From Areca catechu (taxonomy: Eukaryota; Streptophyta; Magnoliopsida; Arecales; Arecaceae), in NCBI GenBank assembly GCA_021397845.1, contig CM038049.1:109832877-109896876 (forward strand): a DNA stretch of 64,000 bases, read 5' to 3'. The position numbers and the translations under genes were made by a program. How positions within the stretch are numbered: the first letter of the stretch is position 1; every line of letters starts with the position of its first letter. Below the pieces are notes generated by a model. The model saw nothing but the letters and a program-made list of their open reading frames with translations, was not told the origin of the DNA and searched no databases. Of this stretch, positions 31,144 to 43,193 are shown in pieces.

Positions 31144-32772
31144 TGATGGGGAACATAGGGCATGCAAGTGATCATCATAAAGAAGGAAGTAATTTCAGAT
31201 TTATATGAGTAAGATTTCAGAGTTTATGATTCTTTTATTCTAGAAAATGAGTTAAGGAACGTGCAAGGTTAACTTATGATGATCAAAGTCACAATCCCCC
31301 CCTCAAAGTTTAACCCTCAAAGAAGAAAAAAAAAGTAGGATCGCAAGGATTAAGAAGTCCTAACTAGAACATGCTTGATCCACTCTTCAGCAAAACATAT
31401 CTAGGAGAAGGGAAGGGTTTGGAATACCTAGCAATGATTATCCTCTCTCTTAAAGCAGCAGGATCACACAATCTCTCGAATGATGCACCTGGATGAAAAG
31501 GCTAGGTTTCCTTGAACTCTTGGCTCCTGGCTAGTGGTTCAATTGTCAAAGAAGACCTTCTCTATAGGGCATGGTACCTGAGGGATCCTGCAAGCACCAA
31601 GGGAAGAAGGACCCTTCGATTAGAGAAAGCAACGGTGCATAACAAAATCAATGAAAGATAGGAGGGAAGATGGAGAAGGCTTGAAGATTATGCCATGGCT
31701 CGATGTAGATCCTAGAGTGCCTGAGGATGCCTGGATTCCTAGCTAGAGGAAGATGCTCGTATTATCTTGGACTTGAGGAGGACCCTTGGTGGCAAGATCT
31801 TGGAGGAGGACCTGGCGGCCTAGGGTTTTGGAGGAAGAGGTGTTGGCGGCTAAGTTGGAGGATGGATGGGATGGCTAGGGCATAGAAGATGGATGGTTGG
31901 TTGGGTTGGAAGATGAAAGATTGTTGGTTGGTTGGGCCTCTCACCCTCTCCCTTATAGAGTGTCAATGCATAATGCATAGGAATTGAAGAAGAAGACCTT
32001 CAAAATTTTCATTCATCAAACTTCACGATTTTACAAGAGGGAGGAGGGGTATTATAATTCACCCAGACCTCTTAGACTCCCTTTCAAAGTTAAACTGTAT
32101 ACATGGAATAAGAGATAAAAGAGAGGGCACCACAAAATTTCCTTCTTTGTTGGTTATACATGGAAATAAGGAGAGAAGAAAATCAGGGGTGCCTACATGC
32201 TTTCTTTCTTTGCTTGGGGTAGTTTGCATGAAATAAGGAGGGGTTGCTTGGACGCCACTTATCATCCAATTTTGCTTGGAGTGATTGCATTAAACAGGGA
32301 GGGGGACCACTTCAATGCTTGGCACCCATTACTTTCCTTCCTAGCTTGCATGAAATAGGAGGGCGCCATCTACTTTCCTTCTAGGGCTGAGCGGCTACAA
32401 CTTTCCATCTGGGTAGGATGTGGGGCACCATCTTGCTTGAGTGGGGACCACTATGGGTGGCACATGAAATCTTCCACATGTGCTTGAGTGGGGACCAGTG
32501 GAGGTGGTGCGAGGAAGGTGATGCTTCAACCTCTTATCTAGGTCTCAACTTCTTGATTATAGACTTTGACTTAACTCAATTGAACTATAGACTCTAACTT
32601 AACTCAATTGAATTATAAACCCTGACTTAACTTTAGTATATGACTCAAATTGACAGGACTGAGATAACAGCTAACTGGACTCAAATGAAGAAAAAGGTGA
32701 CAGACTCCTAGTACATTAATCAGAGATCCAAATGGAGCCTTGCAATCTTGTCTGATCCTAGTGCCCTTACCA
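31144..32772 (-). repeat. 5' LTR of Ty3 element I
   Basis: Begins TGATGGGGAAC beside the primer site and ends GTGCCCTTACCA, the counterpart of GTGCCCGCACCA in A and B. 1629 bp. The last 70 bases align with the A and B LTR ends (CAGAGATCCAAATGGAGCC). The partner LTR is lost, so the target duplication cannot be tested. Confidence 0.75.
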
Positions 32773-33201
32773 CCGCCAAGACCAAAATTTTTGCTAGAAG
32801 CCAAAGGGAGGAGGATCAGCAGAAGTACAGGAGTGATGTGGAAGCTCCCAGCTACCTGCAACCTCCCGGGAGTGGTGCATGCCCTACCAAAAAATTCAAT
32901 CTCTATAATGCGCCATTCACATACTCTGAACAATGAGTGCTCCACTAGGATCCAGGCCCTATAGTGTGCCACCACGTCAATGGTCATGCAACTGGGGGCT
33001 CCGGCCCTCGTGACACGAAACTTTTACCTCCTCCAAGAGGAGTATTCCATTAAGGTCCCAGGCCCTATAATACTCCGACGATCCCTCTTGCAATGGAAAT
33101 GCACCACCATGGCTCGAGGCTCAGCGGCACGGTGCCCGCCCCTCCCACAAAAAACTGCACCACCAGAGGAATAAGATCTGTATTATGCCAACGAATACCC
33201 C
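32773..33201 (+). other. Unassigned 429-bp stretch between element I and element D
   Basis: Flank shared by both neighbours; continues at 42056 after D is removed. Open frames up to 74 codons but no motif I recognise. Ends with ACCCC (33197-33201), the left duplication of D. Probably old Ty3 sequence, unproven. Confidence 0.35.
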
Positions 33202-34814
33202 TAGTGCGGGCACCAGACTCAGAAGAAGACTTCAGAGCTCCATCTGGATCTCTGATTAACCTTGCCCGAAGAATTAGGGTTTTTGGCTTGTAATAAGGGT
33301 TGGCTTGATCAACTCAATTTTAGCTTGAGTTTGTATTACCTGCATTTTATTTTGTTCAGTCATGTTGACTCAGTAGTGGTCTAGGACTTCAACCTGGGGT
33401 GTCACATTTTCTCCAAGGCCAAGCAAGTAGGCGCCACACTCCCAGCCACACTCCCAGCCACACGCCTGAGTCCAGGGGGTGCCACATCTTCATCCAGTAG
33501 GCTTTGGTCCCCACACCACAGATAGCAGCTCCCTTCTTTCATACGCCAATTGAGGAGAAAACAACCAAGGATCCACAAAACAAGGGGGCGGCCCAAGACT
33601 TTCCATAAGAGCCAAACTATGAATGGGAAGAAAGTTTCTTGGAGAGAACTTCAAGGAGGTGCCCATTACCTGCCAAAAATATCCAAAACAAAGATGGGAA
33701 GGACCTTGACTTAGGGAGAAAGAAAAGGAGGAGTCCAAAAGAGTTGAGCCATGGAAGGAAAGAAATCCTCTCTTGAAGAACCAAGCATGAAGGCGCCATC
33801 TACCTTCCTTTTAAAACCCAAATCAATTTTTTTTTGGAACCTTGGCCGGCCATATGTGTATGGATTATCCTGATTTGTAGATCCCCTCCTTTAGTCCCAC
33901 ATGGGAAGATGTAAAACCCTACTCTCTTGTAAAGTCCTATAAATTAAACCCCTCTTGTAAGTTTAAATCAATCTGATGAATGAAGCCAATTTTTTTAGTG
34001 AGCAAACTCTGTGTTTTCTCTCTTCCGCACTTGCATCCAGGTGTTGAGCTCCATGAGGGAGTAAATCCGGGTTCCCCAGGAACCTTGAGAAGGTGTGAGA
34101 TCTCCAAAAACCCAAACCCTAGGTTAGCCACTTCTACTCCAAAACCCTAGCCGCCCACCATCCACTTCAATCCACCAAACCCTAGCCTATCCCACCTCCC
34201 ACGGCCTCTCTCTCTCCAAGTCCAGGCCGACCACCAGCCTCCAGCTCCAGTCCGGATACTTCAGATCCAAAGCTCTTTCCAGAGGGAGTCGAATCAGCCT
34301 TCAAGATAATCCGGATCTCAGCGACATCAGCCTTCAAGTTCTTCGTACTGGTAAATCCTTCCCTGAGTCTCTAAATCCATCACTTGTTTTTCTTCTTCCC
34401 GGATCTTGAGTTCAGGAAAAGCCGACCTAGCTACGAGACCAGTATTGGAGGATCCGTTGCGAAGATAGCCGAATCCGAGGATCCAACAATCTGCTCGAGA
34501 GTGTTCTTCCATCCAAATTCTGTGAAGATCACTGTCTGGTTGGTAAACCATCTCTTCTCTTTATTTCTATCCTGTTGAAAGTTCAGAGCGAAACCCTAGG
34601 TTTGGGAGTTTCTCAACCTCCAGTGATCCGTTACTTCTGAACTACTCTGATAACTTAGCTTCTTCTAAATTGTGCTTTCAATCCTTACCTAGTTTACATC
34701 AACTTAGTTTAACTTTACTTTGAGTCGAAGCCAATTTCTGAAATATAAAAACAAAAAAAGAATTAATCTTAAATTTACTTCCGTATACGCTTCTTTGTTC
34801 TTTGTTCTGCATCA
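33202..34814 (+). repeat. 5' LTR of element D
   Basis: Begins TAGTGCGGGCACC (the 3' copy has TGGTGCGGGCACC) and ends CTGCATCA. Contains the hairpin GGTTCCCCAGGAACC at 34070-34084 in the presumed transcribed part. By eye roughly 40 differences from the 3' LTR. Confidence 0.92.
33938..33946 (+). promoter_or_regulatory. TATA box in the 5' LTR of D
   Basis: TATAAATTA; the same motif is at 41173-41181 in the 3' LTR and, on minus, at 16138-16146 and 27733-27741 in B, always 132 bp before the conserved LTR hairpin where that is intact. Confidence 0.65.
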
Positions 34815-34818
34815 TTTT

Positions 34819-34831
34819 TGGTATCAGAGCC
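34819..34831 (+). promoter_or_regulatory. Primer-binding site of element D (tRNA-Met type)
   Basis: TGGTATCAGAGCC, four bases after the LTR; perfect match to the common plant initiator tRNA-Met site. Confidence 0.92.
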
Positions 34832-35716
34832 CTGTCTAGGGTTTCTGTTTTGATTGCTTGTTTGAGTCTCTCTCTTTTTACTTTGTCTACTCGAAGTAGA
34901 CTCCCCAGGATGTCCGGTCTTAGGAACGAAGCGAGGTGCAAACCTCCTCTTCCCATTCCACGGGGTGTTCCTAGGGCATGTAGGGGATCCGTTGGGTTAC
35001 AACTTCGTAGCAGGAATTGTAAACGGGGAAGTACTCTATTTTCAGCCCGTAATTATCCTGTTACAGGAATTATTTTTCACTACAAGTAACTCCAAATTTG
35101 GTGATTTTTGTTTTTCTGAAACCAGTATAATTGAAAATATTATGCATAATTTTTCTATGATTTATTGGTTTCCATGAGATTTCTGAGAATTAAATTACTG
35201 CAACTCTATTTTTATGTTTCTGCAATTCAATTATTTTCGAGTGATCATCTCTTAATTCATCTTAAGGGCATTTGAGCATCTAAGATAAGGGGAGGAGTTG
35301 ATAACCTCTCCTTAGCCCAAAACCACCACCCACTCATTCGAACCTAAGCCTTTAATCTTAAAATTAATTAGACCTAATTTGCCCTAGTGGGCTAGGAACA
35401 TCAACAAGTCGGGTCAAGGCTAGTGTTGAGTCAGTTTGTCTGGTTACTCTATGTGTGCTTTGTACTCAGTGTCTAGAATGGTGGTTCAGGGATTCCATCC
35501 CGAAGGGCTTGTATGCTGGTCCGCCTACCTGGCCAATCACTGATTGGTGTCTAGGATTGGCATTTAGGGACCTAACACTCCCCTTACACCTGCCTGGCTG
35601 AGTCCTGAGTTACTATAGGCTAGCTTGCCACTCTGATTGGGCATCTAGTTTGGGCTCTAGGTCTAGTTAGCCCATAGTCATTCAGTTGAGTCTCATTTTG
35701 TGTGTTTGCTTGCATC
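34832..35716 (+). other. 5' leader of element D
   Basis: 885 nt before gag. Block 1 (34906-34995) carries GTCCGGTC and CCCATTCCACGGGG; block 2 (35465-35640) carries TGTCTAG, TGGTTCAGGGA and the inverted repeat CCAATCACTGATTGG (35533-35547) inside ACCTGG...TGTCTAGG. Both blocks recur in A and B, and, more diverged, in copia F. No frame of note; likely holds packaging or translation signals, by inference. Confidence 0.65.
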
Positions 35717-38700
35717 ATGTCTACCCGGAATGGAGTGCCCTACCAACCTGGTCAAACCCAACCTGATTTAGAGGCCATGGTTAGAGCTCTTACTGAGAGT
35801 ATGAACAAACTGAGTCAGGATGTGACTACCACTGTTGCCCAGTTTAAAGAACAAGTCCATGAGGATTTTGCCCAGCTTAGGGATCGAGTCCAAGTGCTAG
35901 AGGAACCTAGGCATCGGAATTGGACTCCTGACCCAGATTTTAATGTGCCTCAACCTCACCCACACCAAGAGCCTAGAAGACCTTTATACAGAGATCCTGA
36001 ACCTAATCATAGGAGGCCTGACCCAGAACCTGAAGATAGAGATGATAGGTTCATTCGGAACATCAAGTTAGATGCACCCACTTTTGATGGTAGCTTAAAT
36101 CCTAAGGTGTATTCTGATTGGGAGGGTGAGATGGACCAGTACTTTGAGTGGTATGCCATGTCTGAGGAGAGGAAATTCAAGTTTGCCAAGATGAAGTTAG
36201 TATGTCAAGCTAGGTTATACTGGGGGAACATTGAGCTGACCACTAGAAGACGAAATGTAGAGCCCATAACCACTTGGCAGGGTATGAAAGAGAAGCTTAG
36301 AGATAAATATCTACCCATTTCATATCAGTAGAATCTGTTGGACCAATGGCAGACTTTGAAACAAGGAAACCGATCTGTATCAGACTACATAACCACCTTT
36401 GATGAATACCTGATGAGATGTGATGTGAGTGAAGCCCATGAGATCACTTTATCTAGGTTTAGGGCTGGACTTAGAGAAGACATTAAGAGAGAGTTATTTC
36501 TGAGAGAGGTTACTGACCTAGACCAAGCCTATCAGATTGCACTGAACACTGAGAAGTTTTAGAGAGGACCCATGCCTTCTAGGATTAGTGCCCCAATCCC
36601 AAGAAATGGACCTAGCCAAGTTACCTCTAGCAAGCCTAATCAGGGTATTCCCATCCCTAGGCCCATGGACAAAGGTAAGGCACCTGACACCCAGAGAACC
36701 CCTAGTATCATCTATTTTAAGTGCTAGAAGCCCGGTCATATCTCCAACCAGTGCACAGCCATAGCTTGTTTTAAGTGCCATAAGGTAGGTCATGTTTCTA
36801 GCCAGTGCCCTCGTAGATCCCTTTATATAGAAGAGGGAGGAGAAGAGAATTCTGAGCCCAATGAGGAGTTTGAAGAAGAAGTTTATGAGGCCGGAATGAA
36901 TTTGGTCGATGAGTATGAAGGAGAGGAAGAAACCACAGAGTCTGACCAATTAGGGGTTGTAAGATGCATCCTGTCCCAGACTAAAGTTCAGGAAGATTGG
37001 CGTAGGACTAACATCCTACAGACTTTCCTTAAACTAGGGGATAAGGTATGTAAAATCATCATAGATAGTAGGGGCTGTGTGAATGCCATTTCTACTAGCA
37101 CTGTAAAAATGTTAGGCTTAACCCCAGTCCCCCACCCCAACCCCTATAAGGTTTCTTGGGTAGACTCTACCTCTATACCCATCCAGTCTAGATGTCAGGT
37201 CCAAATCCAAATGCAATCCTATCAAGAGAAGATTTGGTGTGATGTCTTGCCCATGGGGGTGAGCAGTATAATTCTTGGAAGACCTTGGTTGTATGATCAT
37301 GATGCCACCCTCTTAGGAAAATCCAACACCTGTGTCTTTAGTTTCAATGGGAAGAAAATCACAATCCATTCAGTCCCTCCTAAAGACAGGGTAGCTAAAG
37401 GAACCAATAAGGTCAGAGAAATGAAGACTGGAGTGAACCTAATTAGTGCCAAGGATCTAGAACAAGAAATTCATAGTGGTTCACCCATTTGGATGTTGAC
37501 TGCTAAGGAACTTAGGACTCCTACACCCTTAGAGCCTCCTCAGGAAGTTAAGCCTTTATTAGAAGAATTTGAGGATGTTTTTCCCGAGGATCTGCCAGAC
37601 CACCTTCCACCTCTTAGAAATATTCAGCATTCCATAGATTTAGTCCCAGGAGCTACTTTACCCAACTTGCCCCATTATAGGATGAATCCATCTGAGCATA
37701 AAGAACTGGAAAAGCAGGTTGGCAAATTGTTGAGGAAGGGGTTCATTAGAGAGAGTCTTAGCCCTTGTGCAGTCCCTGCACTTCTAACCCCGAAAAAGGA
37801 TGGCACGTGGAGGATGTGTGTTGATAGTCATGCCATCAACAAAATCACAATCAAGTATAGGTTTCCCATCCCTAGACTAGATGATATGCTAGATATGATG
37901 GCCGGTGTCATGGTTTTTTCTAAAATTGATCTCAAGAGCGGCTATCATCAGGTTAGGATTAGACCAGGGGATGAGTGGAAAACCGCCTTCAAAACTAAGG
38001 ATGGTCTCTTTGAATGGGTCGTTATGCCTTTTGGGTTGTCCAATGCCCTTAGTACTTTCATGAGGATTATGACCCAGGTACTTAGAGCTTTCATAGGGAA
38101 GTTTGTAGTGGTCTATTTTGATGACATCCTGATCTATAGTAAGACCCCTGCAGATCACTTAGGCCACCTTAGACAAGTCTACCAAGTTTTGAGGAATGAT
38201 AGTCTCTACGGTAATCTCAAAAAGTGTGAATTTATGACCAGTAGAATTATCTTCCTTGGTTTTGTTGTAACCCCTGACGGCATGGCTGCCGATCCTGAAA
38301 AGATTAGGTCCATAGTAGAATGGCCAGAGCCGACCAGTGTGCATGAAGTCAGAAGTTTCCATGGCTTGGCTACCTTCTATAGGAGATTCATCAAGGGGTT
38401 TAGTACTGTAGTTGCTCCTATCACAGACTGTATTAGGAAGGGAGAATTTCAGTGGACCAAAGCAGCCCATAAAGCCTTCCTAAATCTTAACGATAGGATG
38501 ACCCAGGCACCCATTTTGAGGTTACCGGACTTTTCAAAGGTATTTGAGGTTGCCTGTGATGCTTCAGGAGTAGGTATAGGTGGAGTCCTAAGCCAAGAGA
38601 ACCATCCCGTAGCATTCTTTAGTGAGAAACTTAATGATGCTAAGCTTAGGTATTCTACCTATGATAAGGAATTTTATGCGGTAGTGCAAGCTTTGCATTA

Positions 38701-40505
38701 CTGGAGACATTATTTGCTACCGCAAGAATTTGTGCTGTTTTCGGACCATGAGGCTCTTAGATTCTTGAATTCCCAGAAGAAGCTTAACCCTAGGCATGCT
38801 AAGTGGGTAGAGTATATCCAGTCCTATACTTTTGTTTTGAAGCATAAGGCTGGGTCTGAAAACAAGGTAGATGATGCCCTTAGTCGTCGATCTTTGTTGT
38901 TGAATTCTGTTAGGGCTGAAGTCATAGGGTTTGAGCAAATCAAAGAAGAATATGAGTCGTGTCCGGATTTTAAGATTGTGTACCAGGATCTAACTCAAGG
39001 ACCATCTAGTGAACATAAGGATTATTCCCTTTTAGATGGCTTTCTGTTCTTTAAGAATAGGCTTTGCATCCCTAGAACCTCTCTTAGGGAATTTTTGATT
39101 TGGGAAACTCATGTTGGAGGTTTAGCTGGCCATTTCGGAAAAGATAAGACCACCCTGGCTATTGAAGACCATTTTTTCTGGCCTAGCTTAAAAAGAGATG
39201 TAGCACACATTGTGGCTAGGTGTCGGACCTGCACTGTTGCCAAACAGCGAAAATAGAACACCGGCCTTTATACCCCACTCCCTGTCCCAGATCGTCCTTG
39301 GCAAGATGTGAGCATGGACTTTGTGTTAGGTTTGCCTAAGACCCAAAGGAGGCATGACTCCATCTGTGTTGTAGTAGACCGATTTTCCAAGATGGCCCAT
39401 TTCTTGCCTTGTTCCCAAACATTTGATGCGTCTAAGGTAGCCACCCTATTCTTTAATGAGATAGTTCGACTCCATGGCCTACCCAAGACCATTGTTTCAG
39501 ATAGGGATGTCCGGTTCACCAGCTATTTCTGGAAAACCCTTTGGCATAAGTTAGGGACAAAACTTAAGTTTTCAACTGCCTATCATCCCCAGACTGATGG
39601 CCAAACCGAAGTAGTGAACCGTAGTTTGGGCAATCTATTAAGGTGTCTTGTTGGTGAAAACATTAGGAACTGGGATTTGTACTTACCTAGAGCTGAATTT
39701 GCATACAATGACTCAGTCAATAGGTCTACAGGTAAGAGTCCATTTGAAATTGTGCATGGTTATAAACCTCACACACCTCTTGACCTAGCTCCTTTACCAG
39801 TCCACACACGGGTCTCCGAGTCTGTCGAAGTTTTTGCACAGCATATAAAAGACTTGCATAAAGAAATTCAAGCCAAAATAAATTTAAGTAATGAAACTTA
39901 TAAGAAGTTGGCTGATTCTCAAAGGCGAGTCAAAACTTTTGATGAAGGAGACTATGTAATGATTAGGTTAAGGCCTGAACGGTTTCCTCTTGGAACCGTT
40001 AGAAAGTTACATGCTAGAGGAGCTGGACCATTTAGAGTGGTGAAGAGAGTAGGATCCAATGCCTATGTGCTCGAGTTGCCTCCAGAACTAGGCATTAGCT
40101 CCACTTTCAACATTACAGACCTAGTAGAGTATAGAGAGCCAGCTGTGATTCCCAGTGAGGCTTTTGAACCTAATCCTGCTCTTGAGAGTGAACCCAACCC
40201 TGTGTGTCCACCAACAAACTGGCCTGTGAGGAAAGAACAGATTGAAAAGATCCTGGATGATCAGGTTATCTCTACTCGTAATCGAGGATACCAAAGATAC
40301 CTGGTCCGCTGGCAAGGAAGGCCAGATTCTGATGACTCTTAGATCTCCCGAGAAGAATTACAAGAATTGGACCCAGACCTCTTAGAGAGATACCAGAGCC
40401 AACTTGATCCAAACTCGACAGGGTCGAGTTCCTCCCACCCTGGGAGAATTGGTGCGGGCACCAGACTCAGAAGAAGACTTCAGAGCTCCATCTGGATCTC
40501 TGATT
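35717..40505 (+). pseudogene. Gag-pol polyprotein of chromovirus D with five TAG stops
   Basis: A single frame from ATG 35717 (MSTRNGVPYQPGQ) to TAA 40503-40505, about 1595 codons with no frameshift, broken only by TAG at 36329-36331, 36560-36562, 36728-36730, 39254-39256 and 40340-40342. Order: gag capsid core (from residue about 115, WEGEMDQYFEWY), two knuckle-like segments (the first has a stop, the second is CFKCHKVGHVSSQC near 36760-36800), protease with DSRG instead of DSGS (about residue 450), RT with YFDD (about residue 800), RNase H (ACDASG, YDKEFYAVV, FSDHEAL), integrase with HHCC zinc site (CRTCTVAK), catalytic Asp in SMDF, Asp in SDRD and Glu in QTDGQTE, and a chromodomain (YLVRWQGRPDSDD, WISREEL apart from the stop). 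Ends inside the 3' LTR. Confidence 0.93.
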
Positions 40506-42050
40506 AACCTTGCCCAAAGAATTAGGGTTTTTGGCTTGTAATAAGGGTTGACTTGATCAACTCAATTTTAGCTTGAGTCTGTATTACCTGCATTTTATTT
40601 TGTTGAGTCATGTTGACTCAGTAGTGGTCTAAGACTTCAACCTGGGGTGTCACATTTTCTCCAAGGCCAAGCAAGTGGGCGCCACACTCCCAGCCACACG
40701 CCTGAGTCCAGGGGGCGCCACATCTTCATCCAGTAGACTTTGGTCCCCACACCACAGATAGCAGCTCCCTTCTTTTATGCACCAATTGAGGAGAAAACAA
40801 CCAAGGATCCACAAAACAAAGGGGCGGCCCAAGACTTTCCATAAGAGCCAAACTATGAATGGGAAGAAAGTTTCTTGGAGAGAACTTCAAGGAGGTGCCC
40901 ATTACCTGCCAAAAATATCCAAAACAAAGATGGGAAGGACCTTGACTTAGGGAGAAAGAAAAGGAGGAGTCCAAAAGAGTTGAGCCATGGAAGGAAAGAA
41001 ATCCTCTCTTGAAGAACCAAGCATGAAGGCGCCATCTACCTTCCTTTTAAAACCCAAATCAATTTTTTTTGGAACCTTGGCCGGCCATATGTGTATGGAT
41101 TATCCTGATTTGTAGATCCCCTCCTTTAGTCCCACATGGGAAGATGTAAAACCCTACTCTCTTGTAAAGTCCTATAAATTAAACCCCTCTTGTAAGTTTA
41201 AATCAATCTGATGAATGAAGCCAATTTTTTTAGTGAGCAAACTCTGTGTTTTCTCTCTTCCGCACTTGCATCCAGGTGTTGAGCTCCGTGAGGGAGTAAA
41301 TCCGGGTTCCCCAGGAACCTTGAGGAGGTGTGAGATCTCCAAAAACCCAAACCCTAGGTTAGCCACTTCTACTCCAAAACCCTAGCCGCCCACCATCCAC
41401 TTCAATCCACCAAACCCTAGCCTATCCCACCTCCCACGACCTCTCTCTCTCCAAGTCCAGGCCGACCACCAGCCTCCAGCTCCAGTCCGAATACTTCAGA
41501 TCCAAAGCTCTTTCCAGAGGGAGTCGAATCAGCCTTCAAGAGAATCCGGATCTCAGCGACATCAGCCTTCAAGTTCTTCGAACTGGTAAATCCTTCCCTG
41601 AGTCTCTAAATCCATCACTTGTTTTTCTTCTTCCCAGATCTTGAGTTCTGGAGAAGCCGACCTAGCCACGAGACCAGTATTGGAGGATCCATTGCGAAGA
41701 TAGCCGAATCCGAGGATCCAACAATCTGCTCGAGAGAGTTCTTCCACCCAAATTCTGTGAAGATCACTGTCTGGTTGGTAAACCATCTCTTCTTTTTATT
41801 TCTGTCCTGTTGAAAGTTCAGAGCAAAACCCTAGGTCTGGGAGTTTCTCAACCCCCAGCGATCCGTTACTTCTGAACTACTCTGAAAACTTAGCTTCTTC
41901 TAAATTGTGCTTTCAATCCTTACCTAGTTTCCATCAACTTAGTTTAACTTTACTTTGAGTCGAAGCCAATTTCTGAAATATAAAAACAAAATAAAGAATT
42001 AATCTTAAATTTACTTCCGCATACGCTTCTTTGTTCTTTGTTCTGCATCA
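40450..42050 (+). repeat. 3' LTR of element D
   Basis: TGGTGCGGGCACC start, CTGCATCA end, then ACCCC. Preceded by the purine run GGGAGAA (40442-40448), the likely polypurine tract. Hairpin GGTTCCCCAGGAACC at 41305-41319. Confidence 0.93.
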
Positions 42051-42086
42051 ACCCCTAATAGAAGGATCTCCTTTTGAGGACCGGTC

Positions 42087-42462
42087 TGACAGGGGGGGCT
42101 GTAGACAAAGGAACTCCAGAAAGGGATACCAAGAAAGGGACATCTCAATGAAGCCACAAACTTGGTCTGGGCCATCCTTCTCATATAAAACTAAAGAAAG
42201 GACCCCTGAGAGCGGGAAGAGGCAACTGGTAAGACTCAGAGAGAAAATGGGCAAGAAACTAGCCAAGATAACATCCCAGCTCTCGGATCTCCACTCCACC
42301 TTATCTTTTGAATCCTTGCATCTCATCTTTCATCCTCTACACGGAGAGATCCCAAGCTCTCTATTACAGAGATTCTGTTCTCCTTGATCATCCTAATTGA
42401 CTTGATTATCGAAGTGTCCCCATCAAAATTTTTGGCTCGGGTCTCCTCTCTTTTGCAGGTCA
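42087..42462 (+). repeat. Possible LTR of a Tat-lineage Ty3 element (T)
   Basis: TGACAGGGGGGG start and a 3' end TCTTTTGCAGGTCA, preceded by a GAAGTGTCCCCATCAAAATTT-like stretch. This arrangement (a GTCCCC run, then TTTTGCAGGTCA) is typical of the 3' part of Tat-lineage LTRs. No second copy in the window, so boundaries are tentative. About 95 bp further on, integrase sequence begins, so nearly all of the internal region is deleted. Confidence 0.4.
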
Positions 42463-42557
42463 TGCTGGTTCTGGAGCTGACTAGGGAAGAGGACCAGCAC
42501 CCAGTGGGAGCCTGATGAGTCCGTGACATGTCAGAGCTACAGGCCACAACTATCCAG

Positions 42558-43120
42558 GTGACAACAGGAGACAATTTGTGAGGGCTAGATTTGCAAAATT
42601 CTATGAAGAGTATGGGATCCAAAATCACCTTACCTTCATGGCTCTTGCACCCTCCTCCAAGGCATAAAGAAGAGATTGGGCAAAGTCAAAGGATTGTAGC
42701 TCGATGAGCTTCACCATGTACTTTAGGTATATTGGAGAACACTGAGGACCCCAACAGGAGAACCACCTTTTAGCTTAGTCTTTGGAACTGAAGCTGTAGT
42801 ACCCATTGAGCTTAAAGTCCCATTGGCACAAGTTGAAAATTTTGATGAGCAGGCCAGTTCAGAAAGATGATGCACATATTTGGACCTATTAGATGAAGCC
42901 AAAGAGAGAGCATGCATCACAATAGCGACATACCAACATAAAGTTATCTGGTATTTCAACTCTGGCTAATGAGGTAAGCTATCTCTAAATTAGAAAGGTC
43001 TATATCAAGTAGAAGAAATTATCAAGCTAGAAACCTATCGACTAAAGTAGTTGGATGAAACTCCTCTGCTCTAATCATGGAATTTGATAAATCTTCTAAT
43101 GTATTATTAATAATGTAACA
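42558..43120 (+). pseudogene. Tat-lineage Ty3 integrase remnant (T)
   Basis: Plus-strand pieces in shifting frames: DNRRQFVRARFAKFYEEYG followed by IQNHLTF (42558-42640, the second catalytic Asp region), FGTEAVVPIELKVPLAQVEN (42778-42840), LDLLDEAKERACI, and the C-terminal WNLIN segment near 43080, all in the order of Tat-type integrases. At least three stops. It is followed by a tandem repeat, as expected for the 3' region of Tat elements. Confidence 0.65.
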
Positions 43121-43193
43121 TTCCCTATCTTTTAAATAATAAAGATTTTTGATTAAATGATATATATATATTCTTATTGATCAGTAGGACAGT

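Larger units (their letters stand above)
33202..42050 (+). mobile_element. Chromovirus D, near full length
   Basis: 8849 bp on the plus strand, flanked by perfect ACCCC duplications (33197-33201 and 42051-42055). LTRs 1613 and 1601 bp; the 12-bp difference is one extra unit in a short repeat near 33440-33465. All parts are present in order: LTR, primer site, leader, gag, protease, RT, RNase H, integrase, chromodomain, LTR. The 5' LTR starts TA instead of TG, a point change. It is the best reference for A, B and E, but five TAG stops block one long product. Confidence 0.95.

Noticed and set aside
32773..33201. Possible host exon between elements I and D
   Set aside because: No domain, no splice pattern and no support for a coding frame; left as unassigned.
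35702..35716. Upstream in-frame start for the D polyprotein (GTG)
   Set aside because: A plant transcript would start at ATG; the ATG at 35717 matches the Gag start shared with A, B and E.
42031..42387. 118-codon plus-strand frame across the right end of D
   Set aside because: It starts in the D LTR and crosses the target duplication into unrelated sequence, so it is accidental.
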